Assembly: GCA_019120175.1 (NCBI GenBank)
Contig: DWVP01000023.1
Coordinates: 1 to 64,000, forward strand
Source: Candidatus Corynebacterium faecigallinarum
GTDB taxonomy: Bacteria; Actinomycetota; Actinomycetes; Mycobacteriales; Mycobacteriaceae
DNA: 64,000 nucleotides
Reading direction: 5' to 3'
A program made the position numbers and the translations under genes. Under the pieces are notes generated by a model. It searched no databases and was not told where the DNA came from. It saw only the letters and a list, made by a program, of their open reading frames with translations. Positions 8,610 to 17,477 of the stretch are shown one piece after another. Each line of letters begins with the position of its first letter. Position 1 is the first letter of the stretch.

Positions 8610-10936
8610 AACACGCTACCGGTGCCGCCCGTGGGAAACACAAGCACAGAGGCGGCACCACCAAAGGGGATCGTGCCACCAGGCTCCGCGGTGGCATCGT
8701 AACGGGGGACCTGGCGAAGGTCGCATGACTGGGCTGAGTACCAGACCGCCTTTGCCCGCAACATAGACAGAGAGGTCACGTCTGGCCTCCAAAAATGACC
8801 TCTCCGTCTATGTTGCGGGGCGGAAGGCCGACCCAGCCGACCCGGCCGACCGGGCCACCAGATCCGGTCCCCGAGCATGTGCGTCAGAGCCGGGACAAGG
8901 AACGTCCTCACCAGGAAAGTGTCGATCAGCACGCCGAGCGAGATGATGATCGCCAACTGCACCAGGAAATGGATCGGGATCACCAGCAGGGCAGCGAACG
9001 TCGTCGCCAGCACGATGCCTGCGCTGGTGATCACGCCGCCGGTGCTGACCAAGCCGCGGCTCACCCCGGCTGCGGTGCCGTGCACGGTGGCCTCCTCACG
9101 GACCCGGGTCATCAGGAAGATGTTGTAGTCGATGGCCAACGCGACGAGGAACACGAACGCATAGAGCGGTACCGACGGGTCCGCGCCGGTGAAGCCGATC
9201 AGGGTGAAGATCACCGCGCCGATACCCAGGGCCGTGCCGAAGCTGAGCACGGTCGTGGCCAGTAACACCAGCGGCGCAACGAGGGAGCGCAACAGGACGG
9301 CGAGCATGAGGGTGATGACCAGCAGCACCAGCGGAATGATCACCGTGCGGTCGGCCACCGAGGTGTCCTTGGTGTCCAGTTCCGTGGCGGTGGTCCCGCC
9401 GACCTTCGCACCGAGGTCGCCCGTCCCGCCGCGGATCTCTCGGACGGTGTCCTCCGCCTCATCGGAGTACGGCGAGTCGGTGAGCGTGACCTCCAGCAGC
9501 ACCTCCCCGTCCACCACAGTGGGCCCGGTGCCGTTGCCGGAGGTGATGTCGACGGACTGCACACCCTCCATGCCGGCGACCGTCGATTCCACCGCAGCCC
9601 TGTTGTCTTCGGGAACCAGGACGTAGGTGGGGGTGCCGGAGCCGGCCGGGAAGTGGCGGTCCAGGGCATCCTGCCCGTCGCGGGCGTCGCTCTGCCCGAT
9701 GACGTAGTCACTGGTGGGGATCCCGTCGGCGTCGAGGGTGACCAATCCGGCGCAGCCGACGACCAACACCAGCCCGACCCCGACGGCGATACGGCGCGGA
9801 CCTCGTTCCACCCGCGCGGCGATACGGGCCCAGATTCCGTCTCGGGTCACGGCGGTTCCGCCGGTGGCCGAGTCGTCCTGCCTGGGAATCCTCGGCCAGA
9901 AGACCCGGCGGCCCAGCAGCGCGAGGACGGCGGGCAGGAATGTCAGGGACGTCAGGAACGCCGCGGCGATGCCGACGGAGGCCACCGGTCCCAGGCCGGC
10001 GTTCGAGGCCAGGTCGGAGAGCAGCAGGCACAGCAGGCCGGCAATCACCGTGGCCGTGGAGGCGAGCACGGGCTGCCAGGTGCCACGGAGTGCCGCCGCG
10101 GTGGCCGCCCAGGTGCTGTCGTGCCGTTTGAGTTCCTCGCGGTAGCGCGCGGTGTACAGCAACCCGTAGTCGGTGGCCGCGCCGATGACGAGAATGAAGA
10201 GGATGCCCTGGATCTGGCCGTTGATCATAACCACCCCGGCCCGGGCCAGGGCGACGTTGACCAGCACGGCCGCGCACAGGGCAACCATCGAGCTCAGCAG
10301 CACGATCAGCGGCAGGAAGGGTGAGCGGTACACCAGGATGAGGATCACCAGGACCGCTGCCACGGCGACGAGCAGGAGCAGTCCGTCGATGCCGGCGAAG
10401 GCCGCCGACAGATCGGCGCTGAACCCTGCGGGGCCGGTGACCTGTGCCTCCAGACCTGCGGGTAAGCCGGTGCCCAGAACCTCGTCGAGCGCGTCGACGG
10501 CATCCGCCGGTGCCGTGGCCTCGGACGGTAGGACGATGATCTGCACCGCTTCGCCGTCCTCGGAGGGAAGCGGAGGGCTGGCCATGGAATCGGTGGTGCC
10601 GTCCACCTCGTTGACAGCTGTGGCGAGTTGGTCGGGCAAGCCTGCGAGCGCAGCCGGGTCTACCTGGCTGGCTCCGCTGTTGCCCTCGTCCTCGGTGGTG
10701 ATGACGACGATGGCCGGGGCTGCCCCGGAATCCTGGAAGTCCTCCAGCCGGTCAACGACGACGGTGGATTCGGCCGACTCCGGCAGGAACGCTGACTGGC
10801 CGTTGGTGGCGACCTCGCTGATCTCGCCGAACTTGGGGCCGCCGACGGCTGCGACGCCCAACCACAGCAGGATCAGCAGGACCGAGAACACCCGCCCGTA
10901 GATCAGGCGTTTCCGTGCATCCGGGGCGTGCGGCAT
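8288..10936 (-). CDS. MMPL-family transporter with antisense-overlapping C-terminal read-through
   Basis: This is an RND-superfamily MMPL exporter: an N-terminal helix, a large extracellular loop, a block of 5-6 helices (about 180-350), a second extracellular domain, a second helix block (about 525-690), and the typical GAATDYGLLYTARYREE and LAIDYNIFLMTRVREE proton-relay motifs. MMPL homology ends near residue 705. The remaining 175 residues read through a hairpin repeat and then antisense through the last 322 bp of the YhgE-like gene, giving low-complexity VDS and EPS repeats. Loss of the original stop is probable. MMPL proteins export lipids or drugs; this one's substrate is unknown. Confidence 0.85.
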   Translation of the reverse strand: MPHAPDARKRLIYGRVFSVLLILLWLGVAAVGGPKFGEISEVATNGQSAFLPESAESTVVVDRLEDFQDSGAAPAIVVITTEDEGNSGASQVDPAALAGLPDQLATAVNEVDGTTDSMASPPLPSEDGEAVQIIVLPSEATAPADAVDALDEVLGTGLPAGLEAQVTGPAGFSADLSAAFAGIDGLLLLVAVAAVLVILILVYRSPFLPLIVLLSSMVALCAAVLVNVALARAGVVMINGQIQGILFILVIGAATDYGLLYTARYREELKRHDSTWAATAAALRGTWQPVLASTATVIAGLLCLLLSDLASNAGLGPVASVGIAAAFLTSLTFLPAVLALLGRRVFWPRIPRQDDSATGGTAVTRDGIWARIAARVERGPRRIAVGVGLVLVVGCAGLVTLDADGIPTSDYVIGQSDARDGQDALDRHFPAGSGTPTYVLVPEDNRAAVESTVAGMEGVQSVDITSGNGTGPTVVDGEVLLEVTLTDSPYSDEAEDTVREIRGGTGDLGAKVGGTTATELDTKDTSVADRTVIIPLVLLVITLMLAVLLRSLVAPLVLLATTVLSFGTALGIGAVIFTLIGFTGADPSVPLYAFVFLVALAIDYNIFLMTRVREEATVHGTAAGVSRGLVSTGGVITSAGIVLATTFAALLVIPIHFLVQLAIIISLGVLIDTFLVRTFLVPALTHMLGDRIWWPGRPGRLGRPSAPQHRRRGHFWRPDVTSLSMLRAKAVWYSAQSCDLRQVPRYDATAEPGGTIPFGGAASVLVFPTGGTGSVFYALVSPVSPVDSVDSVDSVDSADSLAMADAATSVLSAPSADAATPAGSLFSADQAASEPSEPSEPSEPSASCLSVASSATVRRPRAAATPMSAIPRTTQPSITRIG
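8755..8819. repeat. Intergenic hairpin repeat, family A, copy 1
   Basis: Arms of about 23 bp (CCCGCAACATAGAC ... GAGAGGTCA and its complement, one mismatch) flank a 17-nt spacer. A related copy lies at 19748-19815. It lies just past the end of MMPL homology and 150 bp after the YhgE-like gene, so it may act as a bidirectional terminator. Confidence 0.65.
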
Positions 10937-11262
10937 GGGGCACTCTTTTCGGTCGGCGTCGGAGGTTCCCCAAGGATGCCAGACCGCGACCCCGGCTGTT
11001 GCGTCTGCTGCGGCGAGTAACGCTGCGGACTACTCCGTCTCCTCCGCGGGCAGTCATCGTGGAACAAAATGTTGTCCACTGCGGCCCCTCGACTGCGGTG
11101 AGGAAACTGGTCATGCGTTCCAGGTCGTCGGTTCCCAGGTCCAGCTGTTTGGCCCAGGGATGCTGCTGGCATCGTAAGTGGTCGGCTGGTCAGTGTAGAT
11201 GGCCGGAATCGAGGTGGCTTTCGCCCGATGGCAAGCTGTGTGGAGTCACCCAACCACCACGG
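10937..11262. other. Intergenic region, no confident gene
   Basis: This 326-bp stretch lies between the start of the MMPL gene and the end of mdcH. A minus-strand stretch near 11090-11150 reads LDLGTDDLERMTSFLTAVEG, which resembles the C-terminal helix of a MarR/TetR-type regulator, but no complete frame exists. No clear terminator for the mdc operon is seen. Confidence 0.3.
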
Positions 11263-12186
11263 TCACCGGAACACGCGCCAGCGGGTCACGGCCTCCTCCA
11301 CGCCGATGCCGTCGACCGTCCAGTTGCGGTCCTTGCACGACAATCCCTGCAGCATCCCGAGCAACGTGCGTCCCGGACCAGTCTCGACCCAGCAGTCCAC
11401 ACCACGTTCGGCCAGTGTGGACATCCCCGTCGTCCACTGCACCGGCAAGGACGTCGAGTCCACAAGATCCGCGATTACCCGGTCGGCCCGACGCAGCAAC
11501 CGCCCGTTGGTGTTCGCCAGCACCGGGTACCGGAGCGTCCCCACGGTCACGTCACGTGCGGCAACAGCGAGGGCGTCCCGCGCGGGCTCCATCAACGGAC
11601 TATGAGCCGGCACTGCGACGGCCAACCGCACGACCTTCGTCGCCCCCGCATCGGCCGCACGGTCGTAGACCGATTCCAATGCCGACTCCGACCCGGACAC
11701 CGTGAACTGGGTCGGGGTGTTCGCATTCGTCAGCCAGGCGTCATGACCTTCATCGCGGAGCTCGGCGACCAGCTGCTCCATGGCTGGTTGTCGCAGACCC
11801 ATGACCGCGGACATGCCATAGCCATCGGGCGCGGCTGCGGCCATCCCTGTCGCCCGAATGTCCACAAGACGCACGGCGTCAGAGAAGTCGAGCGCACGGG
11901 CTGAGACGGCGGCACTCCACCCACCGAGAGAGTGACCGGCACCGATATCAGGCCGTAGTCCGGTATCTTCCAGGGCGGCGGCGATGCCGCACTGCAGGAT
12001 CAGCAGAGAGAGCTGGACGGCCCGGGTGCCGGTCAGCGCTTCGGCAGCATCGAGTTGCAGGACGTCCTCTCCCAACACCTCCGAGGCCTCCGCCACGTGC
12101 GCGACTACCTGGGGCAGGTTCGACCATTCGTGGAGCATGCCCGTGGTCTGGCTCCCCTGGCCGCCGAACAGGAGGACGGTGGTCAT
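11263..12186 (-). CDS. mdcH: Malonate decarboxylase epsilon subunit (malonyl-CoA:ACP transacylase)
   Basis: This 307-aa member of the FabD acyltransferase family has GGQGSQ at residues 8-13, the nucleophile motif GHSLGG (Ser86), a conserved Arg in the next helix and the catalytic His in PAHSPLM (His195). In the malonate decarboxylase system MdcH loads the first malonyl group onto the MdcC carrier protein. It is the last gene of the mdc operon and overlaps mdcG by 4 bp, indicating translational coupling. The length is normal for the family and all catalytic residues are present. Confidence 0.92.
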   Translation of the reverse strand: MTTVLLFGGQGSQTTGMLHEWSNLPQVVAHVAEASEVLGEDVLQLDAAEALTGTRAVQLSLLILQCGIAAALEDTGLRPDIGAGHSLGGWSAAVSARALDFSDAVRLVDIRATGMAAAAPDGYGMSAVMGLRQPAMEQLVAELRDEGHDAWLTNANTPTQFTVSGSESALESVYDRAADAGATKVVRLAVAVPAHSPLMEPARDALAVAARDVTVGTLRYPVLANTNGRLLRRADRVIADLVDSTSLPVQWTTGMSTLAERGVDCWVETGPGRTLLGMLQGLSCKDRNWTVDGIGVEEAVTRWRVFR

Positions 12187-12896
12187 GATGCGCCCCAGGG
12201 ATAGAGCAGCGCAGGACCATCAGGTGTGCGGGCGACCACCGAGCCACCGCGTTTTCCATCGGCAGCACCGTCAGACACGGATGCCAGTAGTTCGGACAGA
12301 TGGATCCCACCGTGCGGGGTCTCGACCAGCACATCAACCTGCGCATCGGCCTTCTCCCCCACTGCTGCGACTACCTGGTTCACGGCCTCCAGCGTAGCGG
12401 CGTCCGGCACCTCCGCCACCCGCACGACGAGGTCAAGGTCGCTCTTAGCATGGACGCTCTCCACCCCGCCGGCGAGTTCGGCACCGACGCTTCCGCCGGG
12501 ACCCCACGGGCCCGGAAACAGATTCCGTGCATCAGGGGTCTGCAACAAGGACAAGGCATGGAAAGCCGGGAGGTGGCGTCGCGGCACACCACGGAATGCC
12601 AGGTCATCAGGGCTGAGGGTCCGGACGATGTCGCTCACCGGAACTTCGGCACCCCACCGTTGGTGACGCAGCGGGCCGCGCACCCCGACCGCCACATTGT
12701 GCCCGTGCACCGGACGTGCTCGCCGCACCACGGCCCAGGCCGAGGTGTCCAAGCTCTCCGCAACCCAGGACGCTCCGTCCTGCGCTGCCTGCCCACAGAG
12801 TTCGATCACCGCCGTCGGAGACAATTCGACGAGATCATGCACCCTGGCAACCGCGATGCCGGTCACCTGGGTCAGCCTGGTCAATCCGGTCACCAC
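12183..12896 (-). CDS. mdcG: Phosphoribosyl-dephospho-CoA transferase (malonate decarboxylase holo-ACP synthase)
   Basis: This 237-aa nucleotidyltransferase-type protein resembles MdcG, which attaches 2'-(5''-triphosphoribosyl)-3'-dephospho-CoA to the serine of the MdcC carrier. Family features include VHDLVEL near the N-terminus, PWGPGGSVGAELA in the middle and the SDLDLVV metal-binding pair of aspartates, followed by QVDVLVETPHGG. The start at GTG 12896 follows AGGAGG inside the end of mdcE; GTG a few codons later (before HDL) is an alternative. It overlaps both neighbours by a few bases. Confidence 0.88.
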   Translation of the reverse strand: MVTGLTRLTQVTGIAVARVHDLVELSPTAVIELCGQAAQDGASWVAESLDTSAWAVVRRARPVHGHNVAVGVRGPLRHQRWGAEVPVSDIVRTLSPDDLAFRGVPRRHLPAFHALSLLQTPDARNLFPGPWGPGGSVGAELAGGVESVHAKSDLDLVVRVAEVPDAATLEAVNQVVAAVGEKADAQVDVLVETPHGGIHLSELLASVSDGAADGKRGGSVVARTPDGPALLYPWGAS

Positions 12897-13723
12897 TGTG
12901 CGTCCACCTCCTGGCGCACGGTCCGGGACAGCGCCCGGGATCTTTTTGCCGCCTCCGACTCAAGTCGGCTACGGAGATCCCGGTCGCCGGATTCGCGGAT
13001 GTCGGCCAGCGCGCGGCCGACCGCCTCCCGGGCAGCGGTGAGGTCGTCACCGGCGGGATCCGCCGGGTTGGACGGGGCGACGGTGTCAAAGACGCCACCG
13101 AGGGTCACGAAGGACGCTCCGTCGAAGGCCATCGCGGGCACGTTCTTCGCCGCAGCCTCCATCTGCTCGACACTGCGCCGGGTGATCCGGGCCGCGGCCT
13201 TCTTACCCATCACCTGCACCTGGACACCGTCGTGGTCGAGCATCACGATGCGGTTGGCCTGCAGACCAGAGGTGAGGAAGGCACCGGAGATGGCCTTGCC
13301 GACCACCAGGGCGACAATCGGACGACCGTCGAGCCGCTGCTGCGCGATGGCGTTCACGGCGGTGGCCATCGTGGTGTTCAGTCCGAAGCGCTCCTCGACG
13401 ATGCCGTAGGCCTGACTGGGCACGTCGATGACCAGGATCAGCGGGACACTGGTGTCACTGTCGAGACCACGAACCCAGGCGGCCAGTTCCAGGGACTCCC
13501 GGAGTCCGACCTCGCCGTTTCGGGCCCGGGGGAATCGGCTGTCAGCGTCGGGGACCACGGCGGCCAGGGGTGCGACCGTTCCGTCGGCAAGGGTGGTCTG
13601 TCCGGTGAGCAGAGATCCGCTGGTGGGGGTGTCACCGCAGTTCAGAGCAGTGAACCAGGCACGTCCGTACTCCGGTGCGGTCTGCTCCGTGTTCTTCTTC
13701 GTGTTCTTTTCTGGGGTGTTCAT
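12890..13723 (-). CDS. mdcE: Malonate decarboxylase gamma subunit
   Basis: This 277-aa carboxyltransferase-like (crotonase-fold) subunit pairs with MdcD to release CO2 from malonyl-S-ACP. The segments GIVEERFGLNTTMATAVNAI, ALVVGKAISGAFLTSGLQ and MLDHDGVQVQVMGKKAAARITRRS are typical of MdcE. The start ATG at 13723 overlaps the mdcCD stop by 4 bp. A Lys/Thr-rich N-terminal tail of about 20 residues precedes the domain. The gene is intact and of usual length. Confidence 0.92.
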   Translation of the reverse strand: MNTPEKNTKKNTEQTAPEYGRAWFTALNCGDTPTSGSLLTGQTTLADGTVAPLAAVVPDADSRFPRARNGEVGLRESLELAAWVRGLDSDTSVPLILVIDVPSQAYGIVEERFGLNTTMATAVNAIAQQRLDGRPIVALVVGKAISGAFLTSGLQANRIVMLDHDGVQVQVMGKKAAARITRRSVEQMEAAAKNVPAMAFDGASFVTLGGVFDTVAPSNPADPAGDDLTAAREAVGRALADIRESGDRDLRSRLESEAAKRSRALSRTVRQEVDAQW

Positions 13724-14838
13724 CGGGCGGTCCTTTCGGTGGTGGTGTCGGCCAGTTCAGCGAGGAGGTCGTCCACCTTGTCGGCGCGGTGGACGGTGGC
13801 GGGATCGGTTCCGCAGGCGATGACCGCGTCCCGCACGGCGTCGGCGGTGTCGGCGACCAGGTCGTCCGCCCGTCCGGTGTTCACACGGTGCTCACCGCCG
13901 GTGACCGCCCACACGGTGCCGCGGTCGGAGGAGTTGAACTCCTCGATCCCGGCCTCGGTCTCGATAACCTCCGGCCCGTTGAGGGACAGCCGTCCCGCCC
14001 GGGTCATCACGATGTGGTCGCACAGACCGGCGGCGATGCCCATGCCACCGAAGCAGCCGACCATGCCGGCGATGACCGCGGTCACCGGGGTGTGCCGTTG
14101 CAGGGCGACGATGCCGGCGTGGATCTCGGCGATGGCCAGCAGACCCAGGTTCGCCTCCTGCAGTCGGATGCCTCCGGTCTCCAGGAGCAGGACGACCTTG
14201 ACCGGCTGACCGGCTTCGGCATCGACGAGTGCGCGTTCCAGCACCGCGGCGATCTTCGCGCCGGAGACTTCGCCGATGCCGCCACCCTGGAAGCGTCCCT
14301 CCAGGGCCACCACGGCCGCGGGGGTGCCGTCGATGGTGCCGCGGGCGATGACCGCCCCGTCGTCGGCGGCGGGCACGATGCCCTGGGGCTCCAGGTGGCT
14401 GGATTCGACGTGGTCGGACGGCCCGAGGATCTCACGCCACGTTCCGGGGTCGAGGATGGCCGCGGCCCGCTGACGGGCGGTGAGCTCGGTGAACGGCATG
14501 CCGTCGGATCCACGGGTGGGGTCGGCGGCGGAGGAGGCGTCCTCGTGGGAAGCCAGGTCGAATGCCTGCGAGAGACGGACGGAAACCATGCCGGGTGTGG
14601 CACCGAAGTCGTTGATCTCGACGTCACAGGCGATGTCGTTGCTCTCGAAGAAGCGGTCGAGGACGCGCCGCCAGGTGATGTCGAAGCCATCGACGGAGGT
14701 GCGGACCCGGACGGTGGTGGTACCGGGCTCGGACGGTGAGGTGAGCAGGACCTCGAGGTCGCCCGAGCCGACGACGCCGATGTGGACATCCCGGTCGATC
14801 CGGGTTCCGCTGCTGTAGGTTCCGGTGATCAGTTGCAT
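13720..14838 (-). CDS. mdcCD: Fused malonate decarboxylase acyl-carrier (delta) and beta subunits, MdcC-MdcD
   Basis: One 372-aa open frame contains two proteins that are normally separate. Residues 1-93 match MdcC: IGVVGSGDLEVLL with the prosthetic-group serine at Ser25, VRTSVDGFD, and INDFGATPG at its end. A 20-residue Ala/Ser/Asp linker follows. Residues 115-372 match MdcD, with LDPGTWREILGP, VVALEGRFQGGGIGEVSG and GCFGGMGIAAGLCDHIVM. No stop, frameshift or ribosome site lies at the junction. The carrier arm would thus be tethered to the decarboxylating subunit. A GAAGGA site precedes ATG 14838, and mdcB overlaps by 10 bp. Confidence 0.92.
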   Translation of the reverse strand: MQLITGTYSSGTRIDRDVHIGVVGSGDLEVLLTSPSEPGTTTVRVRTSVDGFDITWRRVLDRFFESNDIACDVEINDFGATPGMVSVRLSQAFDLASHEDASSAADPTRGSDGMPFTELTARQRAAAILDPGTWREILGPSDHVESSHLEPQGIVPAADDGAVIARGTIDGTPAAVVALEGRFQGGGIGEVSGAKIAAVLERALVDAEAGQPVKVVLLLETGGIRLQEANLGLLAIAEIHAGIVALQRHTPVTAVIAGMVGCFGGMGIAAGLCDHIVMTRAGRLSLNGPEVIETEAGIEEFNSSDRGTVWAVTGGEHRVNTGRADDLVADTADAVRDAVIACGTDPATVHRADKVDDLLAELADTTTERTAR

Positions 14839-15797
14839 GTCAGTCCTTCGTTGTGGTGGTGGGCGGGGCGGTGCAGGTCGGGGCGGTCCTGCAGAAACAG
14901 GGCACAGGCCAGTAGATCAGCACTGCCGCCGGGAGACAGGGAGGCATCGGTCATCCGGGCGTCCAGGGCACGAACACCGACGTGGTCGAGGCGTCCGGTC
15001 CGGACGGTCTCAGCGGTGACGGCTGCTGCACCGGTACGGACCAGGTCCAGTCCGGCCATACCGCCGCGGTGCAGGAGGCAGGTGTCAACGAGCGATCCCA
15101 TGCAGGTCAGAAGACCGTGGAGGTGTCGATCGTCCGACTCCAGACCGACAGAGTTCGCGTGGGCGAAGGCGTCGAGGATCCGACGAACATGGGGGAAACC
15201 GCTGGCGGCCTCCGAGAGTGCGCCGCCGACCCGGTAGGTCCGACGTGCCCGGGCTCCGGGACGTTCGCCTACTCCGGAGTTCTGGTCTGCTGTATCAGCT
15301 GCGTTGCTCTTCAGGATGCTGTCCTGAAATGAAGCAATGGCTCCGGCACGCGAAGTGATCGCCTCCGCCGTTGTCGGGGTCCCCTGCTGCAGCAGGGCGG
15401 CGGTGGCGGTGACGTGCAGCCCGAGGTTCCAGATAGCTCCGCGGTGGGTGTTGACCCCGCCGGTGACGGTCATCATCTGCCGTTCCCCGCCGCGTCCGAT
15501 CCTGCCCAGGGCGTCGCGCAGTTCCTGGCCGACCGGGACCTCGGCGCCAAGCTCGGCCAAGGCGGTGAAGGTGTCCTGCAGGCTCCGGGCGGAGTCCCTC
15601 ATGAGCGAAGCGTCCATGTCGGAGTGGCCGCGGGCGCTCTCTGGACCGACGAGACCAGGCTTGCCGACCAGGTACACCTCGTCCAGCAGGGCTTTTACCG
15701 CTGCGCGGCCGAGCGACCGGGCGACCGTGATTCGGGTGGTTGTTTCGACCGCGGGGGTCATGGTGGCTGCAGTGATTGCGGTGGTCACGGCGATCAC
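14829..15797 (-). CDS. mdcB: Triphosphoribosyl-dephospho-CoA synthase
   Basis: This roughly 322-aa protein is an MdcB/CitG-type enzyme that makes the malonate decarboxylase prosthetic-group precursor from ATP and dephospho-CoA. The family motifs VYLVGKPGLVGPESARGHSDMDASLM, GVNTHRGAIW and the late HRGGMAGLD are present in order. Starts at GTG 15797 (overlapping the mdcA stop as GTGA, GGAG close upstream), GTG 15788 or ATG 15761 are possible. A Pro/Gly/Arg-rich insertion after ADTADQ is unlike compact homologues. It overlaps both neighbours, so translation is coupled. Confidence 0.88.
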   Translation of the reverse strand: MIAVTTAITAATMTPAVETTTRITVARSLGRAAVKALLDEVYLVGKPGLVGPESARGHSDMDASLMRDSARSLQDTFTALAELGAEVPVGQELRDALGRIGRGGERQMMTVTGGVNTHRGAIWNLGLHVTATAALLQQGTPTTAEAITSRAGAIASFQDSILKSNAADTADQNSGVGERPGARARRTYRVGGALSEAASGFPHVRRILDAFAHANSVGLESDDRHLHGLLTCMGSLVDTCLLHRGGMAGLDLVRTGAAAVTAETVRTGRLDHVGVRALDARMTDASLSPGGSADLLACALFLQDRPDLHRPAHHHNEGLTCN

Positions 15798-17437
15798 CAG
15801 CTCCGGTACTTCGCCGGCGGATCGTAGAGGCCACCGGACCAGTCGACCAGCTCCTCCATGGAGTGAGCGGCGAGCAGGCTGCGGTTGGCGTCCGACGGAC
15901 GGACACCGAGGTCCTCCGGCAGAGCGAGTAGCCCGTCGCGGCGCAGTTCGGCGACGTCCTCCGGGGTCGTCTGAAGCCCCAGCGGGGTCACACCGGCGAG
16001 GGCGGCGACGGTCCGACGTCGTTCGTCGATACTCTGCGCCTTGTAGAGGTAGCCGACGCCGACCTCGGAAACGAGGTGGGTGAGGTCGTCGCCGTAAACC
16101 ATTACGGGCGCCAGGTCGAGGTTGGCGTTCTTGCCGACCGCGACGGCGTCGAGCTGCTCGACGAACTTCGGTTCGGACCCGGCGTTGAAGGTCTCGGCGA
16201 TCTGGACGACCAGCTTCTGTCCGCGTTCCACACCGAGGGAACCGCGGCCTTCGGCGAGGTCGAACCAGGCGGGGCTGGAGTGCCGCCGACCGCGTGAGTC
16301 CGCGCCGAGGTTCGGGGCACCGCCGAAGCCGGCCAGTCGGCCCTGGGTCACCGTCGAGGAGTTTCCGTGCGGGTCGATCTGCAGGGTGGAACCGACGAAC
16401 ATATCGGTGGCGTAGAGGCCGGCGGACTGGGCGGCCATGCGGTTGGAACGCAGTGTGCCGTCTGGGCCGGTGGTGAAGATGTCGGGGCGGGCGGCGACGT
16501 ACCGGCTCATACCCACCTCCCCACCGAAGGCGATGATCTTGTCCACCCATCCGGACTCGATGGCAGGGATCAAGTTGGGGTGGGGGTTGAGTGACCAGTG
16601 GGTGCAGATTTTGCCTTTGAGTCCGAGCTGCTCGCCGTAGGTCGGCAGCAGCAGCTCGATCGCTGCAGTGTCCAGGCCCACGCCATGGTTCAGCGAGGTG
16701 ACCTGGTGCCGCTCGTATACACCGCGGATGGTGAGCATGGCCAACAAGACATGGACGTCGGTGAGGTCGCGCGGATTACGAGTGAACAGTGCCTCGACCT
16801 CGAACGGCCGGTCGGCCTCGACGATGAAGTCCACCCAGTCACCGGGGACGTCCACCCGGGGCACCTTGTCGACGATCTCGTTGACCTGGGCGATGACGAT
16901 GCCCGACCGGAATGCGGTGGCCTCGGTAATCGTCGGTGTGTCCTCGGTGTTCGGACCGGTGTAGAGGTTTCCGTCCTTGTCGGCAGAGACTGCTGCGACC
17001 ATCGCGACCTTCGGCGACAGGTCGAGGAACATCCGGGAGTACAGCTCCAGGTAGGTGTGGATCGCACCGACCTGCAGGGTGCCGTCGTCGACGAGTTGGG
17101 CGACGCGGGCGGACTGCGGACCGGAGAAGGCGAAGTCCACTCGGCGGGCGATACCGTCCTCGAAGATGTCGAGGTGCTCGGGCCGCGAGATCGAGGAGAA
17201 AAGCATGTGCAGGTCGTGGATGCGCTCCGGGTCAACCTGGGCCAGCGCCCGGGAGAGGAAGTCGGCCTGCTTTTGGTTGTTGCCTTCCAGGGCGACCCGG
17301 TCGCCGGGACGCAGAACGTCCTGCAGCAGATCGACGATGGAGTCGGTGGGGACGATCTTGCCGTCGGCGTGGCGGGACGCGTTGCTGAGGCGGTCGGCCT
17401 TGTCGCGGCGGTCGGTGTCCCAGATTGTCGTGGTCAT
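15794..17437 (-). CDS. mdcA: Malonate decarboxylase alpha subunit (acetyl-S-ACP:malonate ACP transferase)
   Basis: This 547-aa CoA-transferase-like enzyme exchanges the acetyl group on the MdcC carrier for malonate. The sequence shows the expected family landmarks: DRVALEGNNQKQADFLSRAL near residue 45, LNHGVGLDTAAIELLLPTYG, CTHWSLNPHPNLIPAI and the SGGLYDPPAKYRSW C-terminus that is almost invariant in MdcA. The length is that of known alpha subunits. It is the third gene of the operon after madL and madM, with 40 bp between it and madM. Confidence 0.94.
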   Translation of the reverse strand: MTTTIWDTDRRDKADRLSNASRHADGKIVPTDSIVDLLQDVLRPGDRVALEGNNQKQADFLSRALAQVDPERIHDLHMLFSSISRPEHLDIFEDGIARRVDFAFSGPQSARVAQLVDDGTLQVGAIHTYLELYSRMFLDLSPKVAMVAAVSADKDGNLYTGPNTEDTPTITEATAFRSGIVIAQVNEIVDKVPRVDVPGDWVDFIVEADRPFEVEALFTRNPRDLTDVHVLLAMLTIRGVYERHQVTSLNHGVGLDTAAIELLLPTYGEQLGLKGKICTHWSLNPHPNLIPAIESGWVDKIIAFGGEVGMSRYVAARPDIFTTGPDGTLRSNRMAAQSAGLYATDMFVGSTLQIDPHGNSSTVTQGRLAGFGGAPNLGADSRGRRHSSPAWFDLAEGRGSLGVERGQKLVVQIAETFNAGSEPKFVEQLDAVAVGKNANLDLAPVMVYGDDLTHLVSEVGVGYLYKAQSIDERRRTVAALAGVTPLGLQTTPEDVAELRRDGLLALPEDLGVRPSDANRSLLAAHSMEELVDWSGGLYDPPAKYRSW

Positions 17438-17477
17438 GCTGGTCCTTTCGTTGCGGTGGGTGCGGTGTTCGGGAATG

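Noticed and set aside
12716..14209. 497-codon plus-strand frame across mdcG/mdcE/mdcCD
   Set aside because: It is antisense to well-supported mdc genes and is an artefact of high GC; the translation is low-complexity with no family features.
14829..16550. Minus-strand frame that would extend mdcB by 250 codons
   Set aside because: The upstream part overlaps mdcA in another frame and is Arg/Pro-rich; MdcB homology begins near 15797-15761.
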